Below the pieces are notes generated by a model. The model did no database searches. It was given only the letters and a program-made list of their open reading frames with translations, and was not told where the DNA came from. DNA of 64,000 nt from NCBI RefSeq assembly GCF_004212635.1, contig NZ_PSRT01000019.1:1-64000 (forward strand), given 5' to 3'. This stretch comes from Bradyrhizobium genosp. SA-3 (GTDB taxonomy: Bacteria; Pseudomonadota; Alphaproteobacteria; Rhizobiales; Xanthobacteraceae). Of the stretch, positions 1 to 8,401 are shown in pieces (position 1 is the first letter of the stretch; every line of letters starts with the position of its first letter). The position numbers were made by a program, and so were the translations under genes.

Positions 1-1254
1 CTGGCCGGTCAGGCGCGCGGTGGCGACGATGCCGGAGGCGCTGCCGCTGCGATGCGGCGGCGCGCTCGACATCACCGCCTTCATGTTCGGCGCCTGGAAG
101 AAGCCGAACCCCATGCCGCAGATCACCATCCGCCAGATGATGTCGGCAATGGCGGGATTGGCCGGCAGCATCGCGAGCAGCGCCATGCCGAGGCCGAGCA
201 GCACGAGGCCGATGCCGCCGAGCAGGCCGACCGCGTGGCGGTCGGACAGGCGTCCGGCGATCGGCGCCATGATGCCGACCACCAACGGCCATGGCGTCAT
301 GAAGAAGCCGGTCTCGACCTGCGAGCGCCCGAGCACGTCCTCGAAGTAGAACGGCAGCGAGACGAAGGCGAGGCCCTGCACGGCAAAGGAGCACACCGCC
401 GTCGCCGCCGACAGCGCGAACATCGGCCGGCTGAACAAGTCAATCGGCAGCATCGGCGCGGGATGGTCGGCGTGGCGGCGCGTCAGGATGAAGCCGAGCG
501 CGAGCGCCGAGATCAGCTCGATGCCCACGACCACCGGCGATAAATTGTGCGCGGCGCTGCCGATGCCGGTGATGAATAGGCCGAGGCAGGCCGACGCCAG
601 GATCGCGCCGAGAAAGTCAAAGCCGTGATCGGCGCGCGGTGTCTTCGGCAGCATTGCAAAGCCGATGCCGATCGCGACGAGGCCGAACGGGATGTTGACG
701 GCGAACAGCCACGGCCAGGGGCCGAGCGCGAGGATGGCGGAGGCGATCGAGGGTCCGAAGGTGAAGGCGGTCGCGACCACCAGCGCGTTGTGGCCGAAGC
801 CGCGGCCCAGCATCCGGCCCGGATAGACGAAACGCACCAGCGCCGTGTTGACGCTCATGATGCCGCTGGCCCCTAAGCCTTGCAGCGTGCGCGCGAGGAG
901 CAGGCTGTCCAGCGACCACGCCACCGCGCAGAGCAGCGAGGCGACGGTGAACAGGATCAGGCCGCCGAGATAGATGCGCTGGTGACCGACGATCTCGCCG
1001 AGCGCGCCCAGCGGCAGCAGCGTCGCCACCAGCGCGATCTGATAGACGTTGACGACCCAGACCGATTGCTCCGGTGTGACATGCAGGTCGGCGGCAATCG
1101 CAGGCAGGGCGATGTTGGCGATCGCGGTGTCGAGCGAGGCCATCGCCAGCGCGGTGAAGATCGCCGCGATGGCCCAGCGCCGCTGCGCGGCCGGCAGGCC
1201 GTCGGAAATGGTGTGATCGGGCTCGCGCACCGCGGCAGGTAACGTGATTGTCAT
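1..1254 (-). CDS. MFS transporter, DHA2 (drug:H+ antiporter-2) type, partial
   Basis: Translating the minus strand from an ATG at 1254 gives 418 uninterrupted codons that run off the window edge, so the C-terminus is missing. The protein is a string of hydrophobic helices. The N-terminal motif LDTAIANIALP (residues 41-51) is the signature of DHA2/EmrB-QacA exporters. It is followed by an RxxG-type loop (LGEIVGHQRIYLGG) and later by APIAGRLSDRHAVG. Members of this 14-helix family export drugs or other amphipathic compounds in exchange for protons across the inner membrane; the substrate here cannot be told. No partner membrane-fusion protein or TetR regulator is seen next to the start; upstream lies about 1 kb without a convincing gene. 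Confidence 0.9.
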   Translation of the reverse strand, partial: MTITLPAAVREPDHTISDGLPAAQRRWAIAAIFTALAMASLDTAIANIALPAIAADLHVTPEQSVWVVNVYQIALVATLLPLGALGEIVGHQRIYLGGLILFTVASLLCAVAWSLDSLLLARTLQGLGASGIMSVNTALVRFVYPGRMLGRGFGHNALVVATAFTFGPSIASAILALGPWPWLFAVNIPFGLVAIGIGFAMLPKTPRADHGFDFLGAILASACLGLFITGIGSAAHNLSPVVVGIELISALALGFILTRRHADHPAPMLPIDLFSRPMFALSAATAVCSFAVQGLAFVSLPFYFEDVLGRSQVETGFFMTPWPLVVGIMAPIAGRLSDRHAVGLLGGIGLVLLGLGMALLAMLPANPAIADIIWRMVICGMGFGFFQAPNMKAVMSSAPPHRSGSASGIVATARLTGQ

Positions 1255-2246
1255 TGCGTTATTGTCATTGCCTGGCGCGTTGCTCCGGCGGCGTGGCCAA
1301 AAGGGGTTTTCGGCATGTACTACGGCCGAGCCGCCTGCCACAGGCATATGCTTGCATGCTGTGTATGCGCACCGCCCGCGGCTGTGCGTTCAGACAAAAA
1401 GTGCGAAAACAACCCCATGCACAGTAGAGATGGCCTTGATCGATAAGGGATTTTCAAACTGCGCTGGGATGACACCCGTCGTCGCCGCGACGTTGACACG
1501 TCGGGCAAAACACCGGCAGGATGCTATGCTGCCAGCGAGGGTCACAAGGCCCGCATAGGTTCGCTTGAATGCGCGATGTCCGCTTCGCGAGCAAGTTCAG
1601 CGCATCCGCTCATCTCATCGTCATGTGCCCGACTGACCGGATGCTCGCTGTCGTCAACTGATCCGGACAACGTCAGCTCGTTGAGCTCATCGCGCCACCT
1701 CTCGCTCGTGTAGTCCAGGGCAGCATCGGCGCGCCGAACCTGATCGCAAATCGTCACTTGTCTTCGGTCGATGCCGCCGCGATCACCCGCGAGGTGCGAG
1801 CCTGCCTGTTGTCTCGACTGCGATGTGGCCAGCGAACGACACATCTACTTCGCCTTTAGCCTATGAATTCGCACGACCGCGCCAGGAGAGGGCGCTCTTC
1901 TCTAACGGGAAGATAGAGCGCGCATCCATGTGGTCAGCACCGCTGGATGTCCTCATCTGTTGATGGCGACGTTGAACAGCGCCAGATCACGGCGCGGCCG
2001 TCGACCTGGCGTTCCGTCAGGATGGACCAGACATATTTCGGCCGATGCTTTGGGGCCGGCCGCGCCGCACCGGTTGATTTAATTTGACTTTTGCACTGGG
2101 TCAAAATTATATAGTTAATATATTTAATTATTTAATGATTATAAGCGGTTATTTCGATCTAGGCGTGTGCTGATCGAGGGCTGAAACCATGCGAACAGGC
2201 TGGGCCGTTCGCTCCATTGGGGTTGCTGTCGAGAGAGGCGTGATAC
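1255..2246. other. Gene-poor interval with AT-rich block
   Basis: About 1 kb between divergent genes. An open frame of 100 codons on the minus strand (1542-1844) and a few shorter frames exist. None shows a recognisable domain or a good ribosome site, so I do not call them. Base composition is ordinary until about 2080, then drops sharply: 2095-2150 is nearly all A/T (TTATATAGTTAATATATT and similar). This is very unusual for this genome and probably marks the promoter region of the downstream operon. Confidence 0.6.
2084..2150 (+). promoter_or_regulatory. AT-rich putative promoter region with TTGAC/GTCAA dyad
   Basis: TTGAC at 2084-2088 and GTCAA at 2100-2104 form an inverted repeat (TTGA-N13-TCAA). 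It is followed by about 50 nearly pure A/T bases ending some 95 nt before the first gene of the 2247-6255 operon. The dyad resembles an operator but not a canonical FNR/FixK site, whose inner spacing is 6. The reading as a promoter is inference from composition and position. Confidence 0.35.
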
Positions 2247-3878
2247 ATGCGCCGACCAATTGAGACTGCACCGAGGAACGGAGAAGGCATCTGGGTGGAA
2301 GATGCGACCGGGGCTGTTGAGGTCGGCCATTGGTCATCGGAGGCGGGTAAATGGGTCTGGCAGGACGGCTCTCCAATCTATCCTGCGCCGACCCATTGGT
2401 GTCCCGTCATCGAAGATGTCGATCCAGAGGAGGAACGATCGGGCGGTTGGCTTGTGGCGGTGGCAATTTTTGTTCCCGTCATCCTCGTTGGGGCCTCCTT
2501 GCTCGGTGTGTTTGAGCCATTCCGCCCGCAACCCTTTCCGGACATGACGCGAACCGGCGACGAGAGCGCCCTCAGCCTCGTTCAGCGGTCGGAAATCACG
2601 ACCGGATCGCTCGCTCTCCTCCAACGCGAAGCGACCGGAGCCCTGATGCAGGCGGAGCCGGCAAGCGTGGTGCGGCCACAGCCGCGGCTGGACGAAGAGG
2701 CTCCGCGCATTGAAGCGCTCGCCAACGAGCTGGCCGAGGCGAACAGAGAGCTCGACGAGGCAGTCCAGCGCACGCAGACGGCGGAACTCGCCGGTGAGGA
2801 GCTGCGGAAATCGCTTCAGCAGGAGCAAGCCCACAGCGCCGAGCTCGCGAACGAACTTGCCGGAGTCCGCCGCGAGATCGATGCCGGTAAGGCACACGCG
2901 GACGATGTGGCCGCACGGCAGAGAGATGCGGCGGCGGGAGAGATCGCAGAACTGCAGCAGTCCCTTCAGCAGGAGCGGCAAAGAAGCGGCCTCCTCGTGA
3001 AGCAGGCGAACGCCGCGCAGGCAGCAGCGGCGAGCGCTGAGCAAGAACGCCATGAGGCGCAAGCACGCGCCGCCGCACTCGCGAGCGAACTTGCCGGAAT
3101 ACCTCGCGGATCGCTCATGGCGGAAGCTGCGGCCGCGGAACAGACGGAGGCGGCGGAGCGGGAGATTGCGGAGCTGCGGCGGTCTTTGCAAGATGAGCAG
3201 CGGAAGAACGCCGACCTTGTCGCCGAGGCCAAAGCGACGAAGGCGGCCATGGCCAATGCCGAACAACAACGCCGCGCTCTCGAAGAAGCCCAGGCGCACG
3301 CCGCCGCGCTGGAAAGAGAACTCGCCGAAACGCGCCGTGAGATCGAAACCCGGAAACTGCAACTGCGCGAGGCGGACAATGCGGCCTCGCAGCAGAGACA
3401 GGCCGCAGACCGAGAGATTGCTGAACTGCGGCAGTCGCTGCAACAGGAGCGGAGCGCGACCGAAGCCAAGCAAAGAGACCGTGCATCGGCATGGGCCCCC
3501 ACCGATGTGCGCCTTCCGGTGGAGCAAGCAAATGAAGCCCCGATCTTGCCGGCGACGCAGAACGTGGAAGTGACCGTAGCGGAGCCGCCGACAGCCGCAA
3601 ACCAAAACGACGCGGAGGCCCGATTGATCCCGCGCGCCAGGGCGTTGCTCGATCAGGGTAATATCGGTGCAGCGCGCATCGTCCTCGAGCTCGCGGCCGA
3701 GAAGGACATTGCGCAGGCAAGTTTCATGCTCGCGGAGACATATGATCCGGCGGTCTTAGCCGCCTGGGGTACCTATGGAACGCGCGGCGAAGCGGCCAAG
3801 GCGCGGGAGCTCTACGCTAGGGCACACCGGGGCGGTATTCGCGAAGCGAAGGAACGGCTGGATGCGCTGCAGCGCTGA
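2247..3878 (+). CDS. Membrane-anchored coiled-coil protein with DUF551-like N-terminus and Sel1-like C-terminus
   Basis: 543 aa, function unknown. Residues 1-52 form a Trp-rich segment starting RRPIETAPRNGEGIWV and ending PTHWCPV, which resembles DUF551-type domains. One transmembrane helix follows at about 68-88. Residues 150-420 are a long charged Ala/Glu/Arg coiled coil with a repeated unit (ELRKSLQQEQ, ELQQSLQQER, ELRRSLQDEQ, ELRQSLQQER at about 185, 234, 308 and 392). The last 85 residues (ARALLDQGNIGAARIVLE ... AKARELYARAHRGG) look like a Sel1/TPR-type repeat pair common in rhizobial proteins. The ATG has AGAGAGG upstream. It heads a co-directional four-gene set. By topology the coil would be periplasmic, linking the inner membrane to envelope partners; that role is inference. 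Confidence 0.8.
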   Translation: MRRPIETAPRNGEGIWVEDATGAVEVGHWSSEAGKWVWQDGSPIYPAPTHWCPVIEDVDPEEERSGGWLVAVAIFVPVILVGASLLGVFEPFRPQPFPDMTRTGDESALSLVQRSEITTGSLALLQREATGALMQAEPASVVRPQPRLDEEAPRIEALANELAEANRELDEAVQRTQTAELAGEELRKSLQQEQAHSAELANELAGVRREIDAGKAHADDVAARQRDAAAGEIAELQQSLQQERQRSGLLVKQANAAQAAAASAEQERHEAQARAAALASELAGIPRGSLMAEAAAAEQTEAAEREIAELRRSLQDEQRKNADLVAEAKATKAAMANAEQQRRALEEAQAHAAALERELAETRREIETRKLQLREADNAASQQRQAADREIAELRQSLQQERSATEAKQRDRASAWAPTDVRLPVEQANEAPILPATQNVEVTVAEPPTAANQNDAEARLIPRARALLDQGNIGAARIVLELAAEKDIAQASFMLAETYDPAVLAAWGTYGTRGEAAKARELYARAHRGGIREAKERLDALQR

Positions 3879-3941
3879 GAATGGGCTCGTTGCATTTCGG
3901 CGCGACGAAAGGTTGCGACAGATGATCCAGAAGGGAGCGAC

Positions 3942-4985
3942 ATGAACAAGGTGCCAAAGTTACTCTCGTTGCTTCTGCTCACCTGCTTGGTGCCGGTCGC
4001 GATGATGCTTCAAACGGCCTGCTTGGAAGCGCAAACCGCGAGAAATACCAGGGCCGATGCTCAGCTTGTCCGGAGGCCCCTCCCGCAAGAGAATGAAAAG
4101 GACCGGATGAACGCCTGGACGGTCGGGCTCGCCGGCGGCCTGCTCGAGGGTGCGCCGATCCGCCTCGCCGCAGAAATGGCTCGCGTCGTCGACGACGGAG
4201 CAGACCTGCATCTCCTGCCGATCGTGACCCGGGGCGCCACCGACAATCTGAATGCGCTGCTCTATTTGCGTGGCGTCGATACCGCCATCATCAATTCCGA
4301 CGCGCTCGAAGAATATCAGACTCAGGCACCGCAGATCCGAAGCCGCATCACGTATCTGCTCAATCTCTTCCCATCCGAGCTGCACATTTTTGTGCGGCCT
4401 GAGATCACAAGCCTGCAGGATCTTGCCGGCAAGAAGGTGAATTTCAACACCCTGGGCACCGCAGCCGCCTATTCAGGACCACTGATCTTCAGCCGTCTCG
4501 GCATCGATGTCGACAAGACATTCATTCCGCATCAGGTGGCCCTGGAGCAGATGCGCAAAGGCGAGATGTCGGCCGTCGTGTTCATCACGTCGAAACCCGT
4601 CGACGCCTTCGTACGGGGCCGCTGGGAGGCTGGATTCAAGTTCCTCCCGGTGCAGTACGACAGGAAGTTCGAGGACTATTATCTGCCCGCGACCTTGGAC
4701 GCCAATGAGTACCCCAATCTGATCAAGCAAGGCGAGCGGGTCTCGACCATTGCGGTGCCGACGGCGCTCGTTGCCTTCAACTGGCCGCCACGCTCCAATC
4801 GCTACCAACGCGTGGCGCGCTTTGTCGAGTACCTGTTCTCGCGAATCGACCGCCTGCAAGCTCCAGGCTTCGATCCGAAATGGCGGTCGATCAATCTCGC
4901 GGCAACCGTTCCAGGGCTCACCCGCTTCCAAGCCGCGCAGGAATGGCTGGATCGCAAGGCGCGCAGTGCACAGGCGAGGCCATGA
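3942..4985 (+). CDS. Orphan TAXI-family (TRAP-associated) periplasmic binding protein
   Basis: 347 aa with a hydrophobic signal sequence (residues 1-31). The body reads as a TAXI-type TRAP solute receptor: LAGGLLEGAPIRLAAEMARVV, then an internal segment LQDLAGKKVNFNTLGTAAAYSG typical of the ligand-binding cleft, then VFITSKPVDAFVRG. A good Shine-Dalgarno (GGGAG) precedes the ATG. TAXI receptors normally work with a fused DctQM permease. None is encoded beside it, so it is either orphaned or used for sensing or envelope binding. Cys27 sits at the end of the signal but lacks a convincing lipobox. Its stop overlaps the next start (ATGA), so the two are translationally coupled. Confidence 0.82.
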   Translation: MNKVPKLLSLLLLTCLVPVAMMLQTACLEAQTARNTRADAQLVRRPLPQENEKDRMNAWTVGLAGGLLEGAPIRLAAEMARVVDDGADLHLLPIVTRGATDNLNALLYLRGVDTAIINSDALEEYQTQAPQIRSRITYLLNLFPSELHIFVRPEITSLQDLAGKKVNFNTLGTAAAYSGPLIFSRLGIDVDKTFIPHQVALEQMRKGEMSAVVFITSKPVDAFVRGRWEAGFKFLPVQYDRKFEDYYLPATLDANEYPNLIKQGERVSTIAVPTALVAFNWPPRSNRYQRVARFVEYLFSRIDRLQAPGFDPKWRSINLAATVPGLTRFQAAQEWLDRKARSAQARP

Positions 4986-5611
4986 AGACTGCCGCTCCTC
5001 AGCTCGCCGTCGCCTTGAACGTCGCCTGCGGAATCGCTTACGCGCAAAACACTGGCGATCCCATGGAAACACTTCGGGCTTGTTCGGCGATGGAGGGGCA
5101 AGCCCGGCTGGAATGTCTGCAGGACTTATCACGTAAGATCCCACCGCCCGGTCGGCGGGCGTCGGACGATAGCTGGCTGGTCAGCGAGACCACTTCGCCG
5201 GTCGACTATTCACCGATCGTCACCGCCACCACCTCGTCCGTTGGCGGCTCGGATGGGGCCGCGATGCAACTCGCAATCCACTGCCGCAAAGGCCGCACGG
5301 AAGTCATAGTCGCAGGACCGGCGCTATCACGCAGTGCCAACGAATACGTCATCTCCTTTCGGCTCAATGCGGATACGCCAATGCAACTCACGGCAGCGTC
5401 GCCGTCATTCGGCTCCGGCGTCGCTTTCGGCGGCGACGTCGTAAAGTTGCTAAGCGCGCTACCCGACGACGGTCACATCGTTGTGCGCCTTTTCACCCGC
5501 ACTGGTCCGGTGCAAGACGGACAATTCCTGCTCAGCGGATTCGAAAATGTGCGCAAGAAAATGGCGGCTGCATGCAAATGGCCACATGCCGTCGCCAGAC
5601 CAGGAAGGTGA
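4982..5611 (+). CDS. Secreted TagO/VasI-like protein
   Basis: 209 aa from the ATG that overlaps the previous stop. Residues 1-22 are a signal peptide ending AYA-Q. The mature protein begins METLRACSAMEGQARLECLQ and has SPVDYSPIVTA, MQLAIHCRKGRTEVIVAGP and ISFRLNADTP. This order (a two-Cys head, an SP-[VL]-DxS segment, a single Cys followed by an RLD/RLN strand) is that of the type VI secretion-associated TagO/VasI family. No other T6SS gene is present in the window, so a T6SS role cannot be assumed and a general periplasmic role is as likely. Family assignment is from memory of the pattern. Confidence 0.65.
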   Translation: MKTAAPQLAVALNVACGIAYAQNTGDPMETLRACSAMEGQARLECLQDLSRKIPPPGRRASDDSWLVSETTSPVDYSPIVTATTSSVGGSDGAAMQLAIHCRKGRTEVIVAGPALSRSANEYVISFRLNADTPMQLTAASPSFGSGVAFGGDVVKLLSALPDDGHIVVRLFTRTGPVQDGQFLLSGFENVRKKMAAACKWPHAVARPGR

Positions 5612-5637
5612 TGGGCAGGGAAAACGGGAGATACGAG

Positions 5638-6255
5638 ATGATCAATCCAAAATTGGCGATGGCAGTCATCAGCGGCCTGGCGATGCTGCTCCTGATCGGA
5701 CCAAGCGCGCAGGCGCAGCAGGACAACCAGTTGATCCCGCAGGCGCGTGAGAAGAGCCAAGCGAGCAACCCAAAGCATCCGGCTCGGCAGAAACAGGTGA
5801 GCAAGCCGGCGCAGAATCAGGCGATCAAGCAGGATCCTGCGAACAACACGAAGATGGCTGAGGCGACGAAAGCCGAGAGCGCCAGGAAGCCGCATCGGCT
5901 GATCCTGCAGGTTAACTCCAACGAACCTGCGATGATGAACCTCACACTCAACAATGCGACCAACGTCGCGCAATACTACCGCGATCTCGGCGAACCAGTG
6001 TCGATCGAGGTGGTCACCTTTGGCCCCGGTCTTCACATGCTGCGCGATGACACCTCGCCGGTAAAGCCGCGGATCGAGGTGCTCGCGATGAGCCATCCCG
6101 AAATCTCCTTCAAGGCTTGCGGCAACACCCAGGAAAACATGCGCAAGGCGGAGAACAAGGACATCAACCTGATTCCACAGGCCACGGTCGTCAAATCCGG
6201 TGTCGTCCGCGTCATGGAGCTGCAGGAGCAGGGCTGGAGCTACGTCAAACCGTGA
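5638..6255 (+). CDS. Secreted DsrE/DsrF-like protein
   Basis: 205 aa from the ATG at 5638, chosen because GGGAG lies just upstream and a signal peptide (residues 1-26, ending AQA-Q) follows at once. A low-complexity Gln/Lys/Ala linker (about 27-85) precedes a DsrE-like fold: HRLILQVNSNEPAMMNLTLN, then VSIEVVTFGPGLHMLRDD, then a Cys in ISFKACGNTQENM where this family keeps its conserved cysteine. DsrE-like proteins carry sulfur or bind small ligands, and periplasmic versions are poorly understood. It closes the 2247-6255 gene set. The N-terminal linker is unusual for the family. Confidence 0.7.
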   Translation: MINPKLAMAVISGLAMLLLIGPSAQAQQDNQLIPQAREKSQASNPKHPARQKQVSKPAQNQAIKQDPANNTKMAEATKAESARKPHRLILQVNSNEPAMMNLTLNNATNVAQYYRDLGEPVSIEVVTFGPGLHMLRDDTSPVKPRIEVLAMSHPEISFKACGNTQENMRKAENKDINLIPQATVVKSGVVRVMELQEQGWSYVKP

Positions 6256-6309
6256 GGTCGGCCGGCAAACCCAGGGCAATCGCGTATGGGAAGCGGATTC
6301 CCTGCGGCC

Positions 6310-6443
6310 CATCCTCCGAGACGCCCGCTTTGGCGGGCTCCTCGGGATGAGGGCGGAGTGTGCGGCAGCAGTTTCAACGGCCTCGATGCCAATTAGCCTC
6401 ATCCTGAGGAGACCGCTGGAAGCGGTCGTCTCGAAGGACGAGG
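6310..6443. repeat. Pair of palindromic repeats (family C), inverted to each other
   Basis: Two hairpin-forming units fill the gap between convergent genes. Unit 1 (6310-6352) has CGAGACGCCCGC / GGCGGGCTCCTCG. Unit 2 (6397-6443) has GAGGAGACCGC / GCGGTCGTCTC and begins CCTCATCCTGAGGAG. They share the CCTCATCC...GAGACG framework and lie in opposite orientation. They look like dispersed extragenic palindromes rather than a terminator, since no T-tract follows. Confidence 0.6.
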
Positions 6444-6545
6444 CGCTTGCTCAGGCAGCTCCAAGAGATCATAAGCGATAGCCCTGCCGGCAAACCGGAC
6501 AACGCGTGCGTTCGAGGGCAGCCGAGCGGATTCAGGAATCCACCT

Positions 6546-7289
6546 CTAGAACTGATACCTCCGCAAGCCCCCATCTACCGGGATCACCGTGCCCGTGATG
6601 TAGCGCGCCACCGGTGAGGCCAGGAACACTGCGAGCGCGGCCAGATCCTCCGGCTCGCCCCAATAGCCGACCGGAATCTCTTCCTCCGCGAAGCGCTCGC
6701 GATAATCCGGCGGGTAGTTGCGGCGGATCTGCTCGCTCATGATGCGGCCGGGCGGGATGCAGTTGATGGTGATGCCGTGCGCGCCGATCTCGCGCGACAG
6801 GCCCTTGGCCCAGGCGTGCACGGCGGCTTTCGCGGCGAAGGCGGCGTTGAGGCCTTCCGGCTCGGACTTGCCGGTGATGTTGACGATGCGGCCCCATTTG
6901 CGTTCGATCATCTGCGGCAGCAGCGCATGCGCGATACGGCGGTAGCTGGTGAAGTTCAGCGCGATCGCCTCGTCCCATTTGCTGTCGGGCGCATCGACGG
7001 GGAGGGGACGGCTGCCGCCGGCATTGTTGACGAGGATGTCGACATGGCCGAGCTCGTTGATTGCAAACGCCGCGATCCTCTCCGCCGCGTCCTTCGCCAT
7101 CACATCCTGCTCGAACGGCGTTATCAGCCCGCCGCCGACCTCTTTCACCAGCTCGGCGAGCAGATCGGTCCGCCGCGCCACGCCAACGACGCGCACGCCT
7201 TCGGCAGCAAGGCCCTTGGCGATGGCGCGGCCGATGCCGATGCTTGCGCCCGTGACGACAGCGGTTTTCGATTTGAGCCCGAGGTCCAT
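6546..7289 (-). CDS. SDR-family protein lacking the catalytic tyrosine
   Basis: 247 aa from the ATG at 7289, which puts the glycine-rich NAD(P) motif TGASIGIGR at its usual place near residue 15. An in-frame extension upstream to 7412 is Arg/Lys-rich and lacks SDR features. NNAG (ILVNNAGG) and the C-terminal substrate-loop region IPPGRI and VDGG are present. The active site is odd: the YxxxK motif reads AFAAK, so Lys is kept but Tyr is replaced by Ala, and the preceding strand reads NITGKS. The fold is clear; the reaction is uncertain and may not be a normal carbonyl reduction. It is divergent from the tam gene. Confidence 0.85.
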   Translation of the reverse strand: MDLGLKSKTAVVTGASIGIGRAIAKGLAAEGVRVVGVARRTDLLAELVKEVGGGLITPFEQDVMAKDAAERIAAFAINELGHVDILVNNAGGSRPLPVDAPDSKWDEAIALNFTSYRRIAHALLPQMIERKWGRIVNITGKSEPEGLNAAFAAKAAVHAWAKGLSREIGAHGITINCIPPGRIMSEQIRRNYPPDYRERFAEEEIPVGYWGEPEDLAALAVFLASPVARYITGTVIPVDGGLRRYQF

Positions 7290-7433
7290 GGTCACACGCT
7301 CTCTTGTTTGCTTCTTGGCTGTTGCGTTCGTTTCCTGCCGCGTCCTGTGGGCTTTGCGAATTGCCCGACCGGGACGAGCAGTGGTAACCAAGAGCTTCGG
7401 CGAAGGAAACACGAAAAAGAAAAGGCATCAGTG

Positions 7434-8204
7434 ATGGTCTGGGACCCGCAGCAATACCTGAAGTTCTCCGGCCACCGGCTCCGGCCCGCCGTCGACCTGT
7501 TGATGCGGATTCCGGATTTCGACCCACGCGCGATCGCCGACCTCGGCGCCGGCGCCGGCAATGTCACCAAGCTCATCAAGGAGCGCTGGCCGGATGCGAC
7601 GGTGACCGGGGTCGAAGGTTCGGCCGAGATGGTCGCGGCCGGCCGCAAGGCTGCGCCCGACGTGGAATGGTCGCATGAGGATCTCGGCCATTGGCGTCCC
7701 ACGAAGCAGTATGACTTGATCTATTCCAATGCCGCACTGCACTGGCTGCCCAATCATGCGGCACTGTTTCCGTCGGTGATGGAGAAGGTGACGCGTGGGG
7801 GCATGCTTGCGGTGCAGATGCCGCGCAATTTTACCGCGCCGTCGCATGTGCTGATCGGCGAGACCGCGCTGAACGGTCCCTGGCGGTCCAAGGTTGAGCA
7901 TCTCGTCACCCCGCCGCCGGTCGAAGGGCCGGCCTTCTATCACGACCTGCTCGCGCCGCTCTCGCAGAATATCGGCATCTGGGAAACTGAATATCTGCAG
8001 GTGCTCGAAGGCAAGAACCCCGTGAAGGAGTGGACCAAGGGGACCTGGCTGACGCGCTACCTCGATGTCTTGCAGGGCGATGAGAAGGCTGCGTTCGAAG
8101 CCGCCTATGGGATGCGGGTCGCAAAGGCCTACCCGAAGAATGCGGCGGGGCAGACGCTGTTCCCGTTCCGGCGCCTCTTCATGGTCGCCCAGCGCAAAGG
8201 CTGA
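7434..8204 (+). CDS. tam: Trans-aconitate 2-methyltransferase
   Basis: 256 aa from an ATG preceded by a purine-rich leader; the protein starts MVWDPQQYLKF, the classical Tam N-terminus (W-x-P-x-Y-L-x-F). The SAM-binding motif I is IADLGAGAGNVTKL (about 36-49), followed by the acidic strand VTGVEGS and motif post II with DLIYSNAALHWLPNH. The enzyme methylates trans-aconitate, a spontaneous isomer of the TCA intermediate cis-aconitate and an aconitase inhibitor, in the cytoplasm. The length equals that of known Tam proteins. It stands alone on its strand. Confidence 0.92.
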   Translation: MVWDPQQYLKFSGHRLRPAVDLLMRIPDFDPRAIADLGAGAGNVTKLIKERWPDATVTGVEGSAEMVAAGRKAAPDVEWSHEDLGHWRPTKQYDLIYSNAALHWLPNHAALFPSVMEKVTRGGMLAVQMPRNFTAPSHVLIGETALNGPWRSKVEHLVTPPPVEGPAFYHDLLAPLSQNIGIWETEYLQVLEGKNPVKEWTKGTWLTRYLDVLQGDEKAAFEAAYGMRVAKAYPKNAAGQTLFPFRRLFMVAQRKG

Positions 8205-8401
8205 TTGCGCTGCCGCAATGCGACATAAACGCTCGTTTCCTTGGACTGAAGCGGGCGCCGGGTTGCGCATCCGGCAGCGGTCAAGTTAGTTTGGCTGCGG
8301 CAAATTGGGCTTAGGTCTAGTTGTTCGGGTGGCGGATTGCTGCCACTACTGACCTGAAAACAAAAAGACCCAGTTTAGACAGGTTGTTGGGAGGTTACTT
8401 C

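Noticed and set aside
1542..1844. 100-codon minus-strand frame in the gene-poor interval
   Set aside because: No domain, no convincing ribosome site and no operon context; may be random.
2334..3605. Antisense open frame of 423 codons opposite the coiled-coil gene
   Set aside because: Low-complexity Arg/Leu-rich translation produced by the repeated coiled-coil codons.
4982..5611. A type VI secretion locus
   Set aside because: Only a TagO/VasI-like protein is present; no tss/tssB-C, Hcp, VgrG or ClpV gene in the window.
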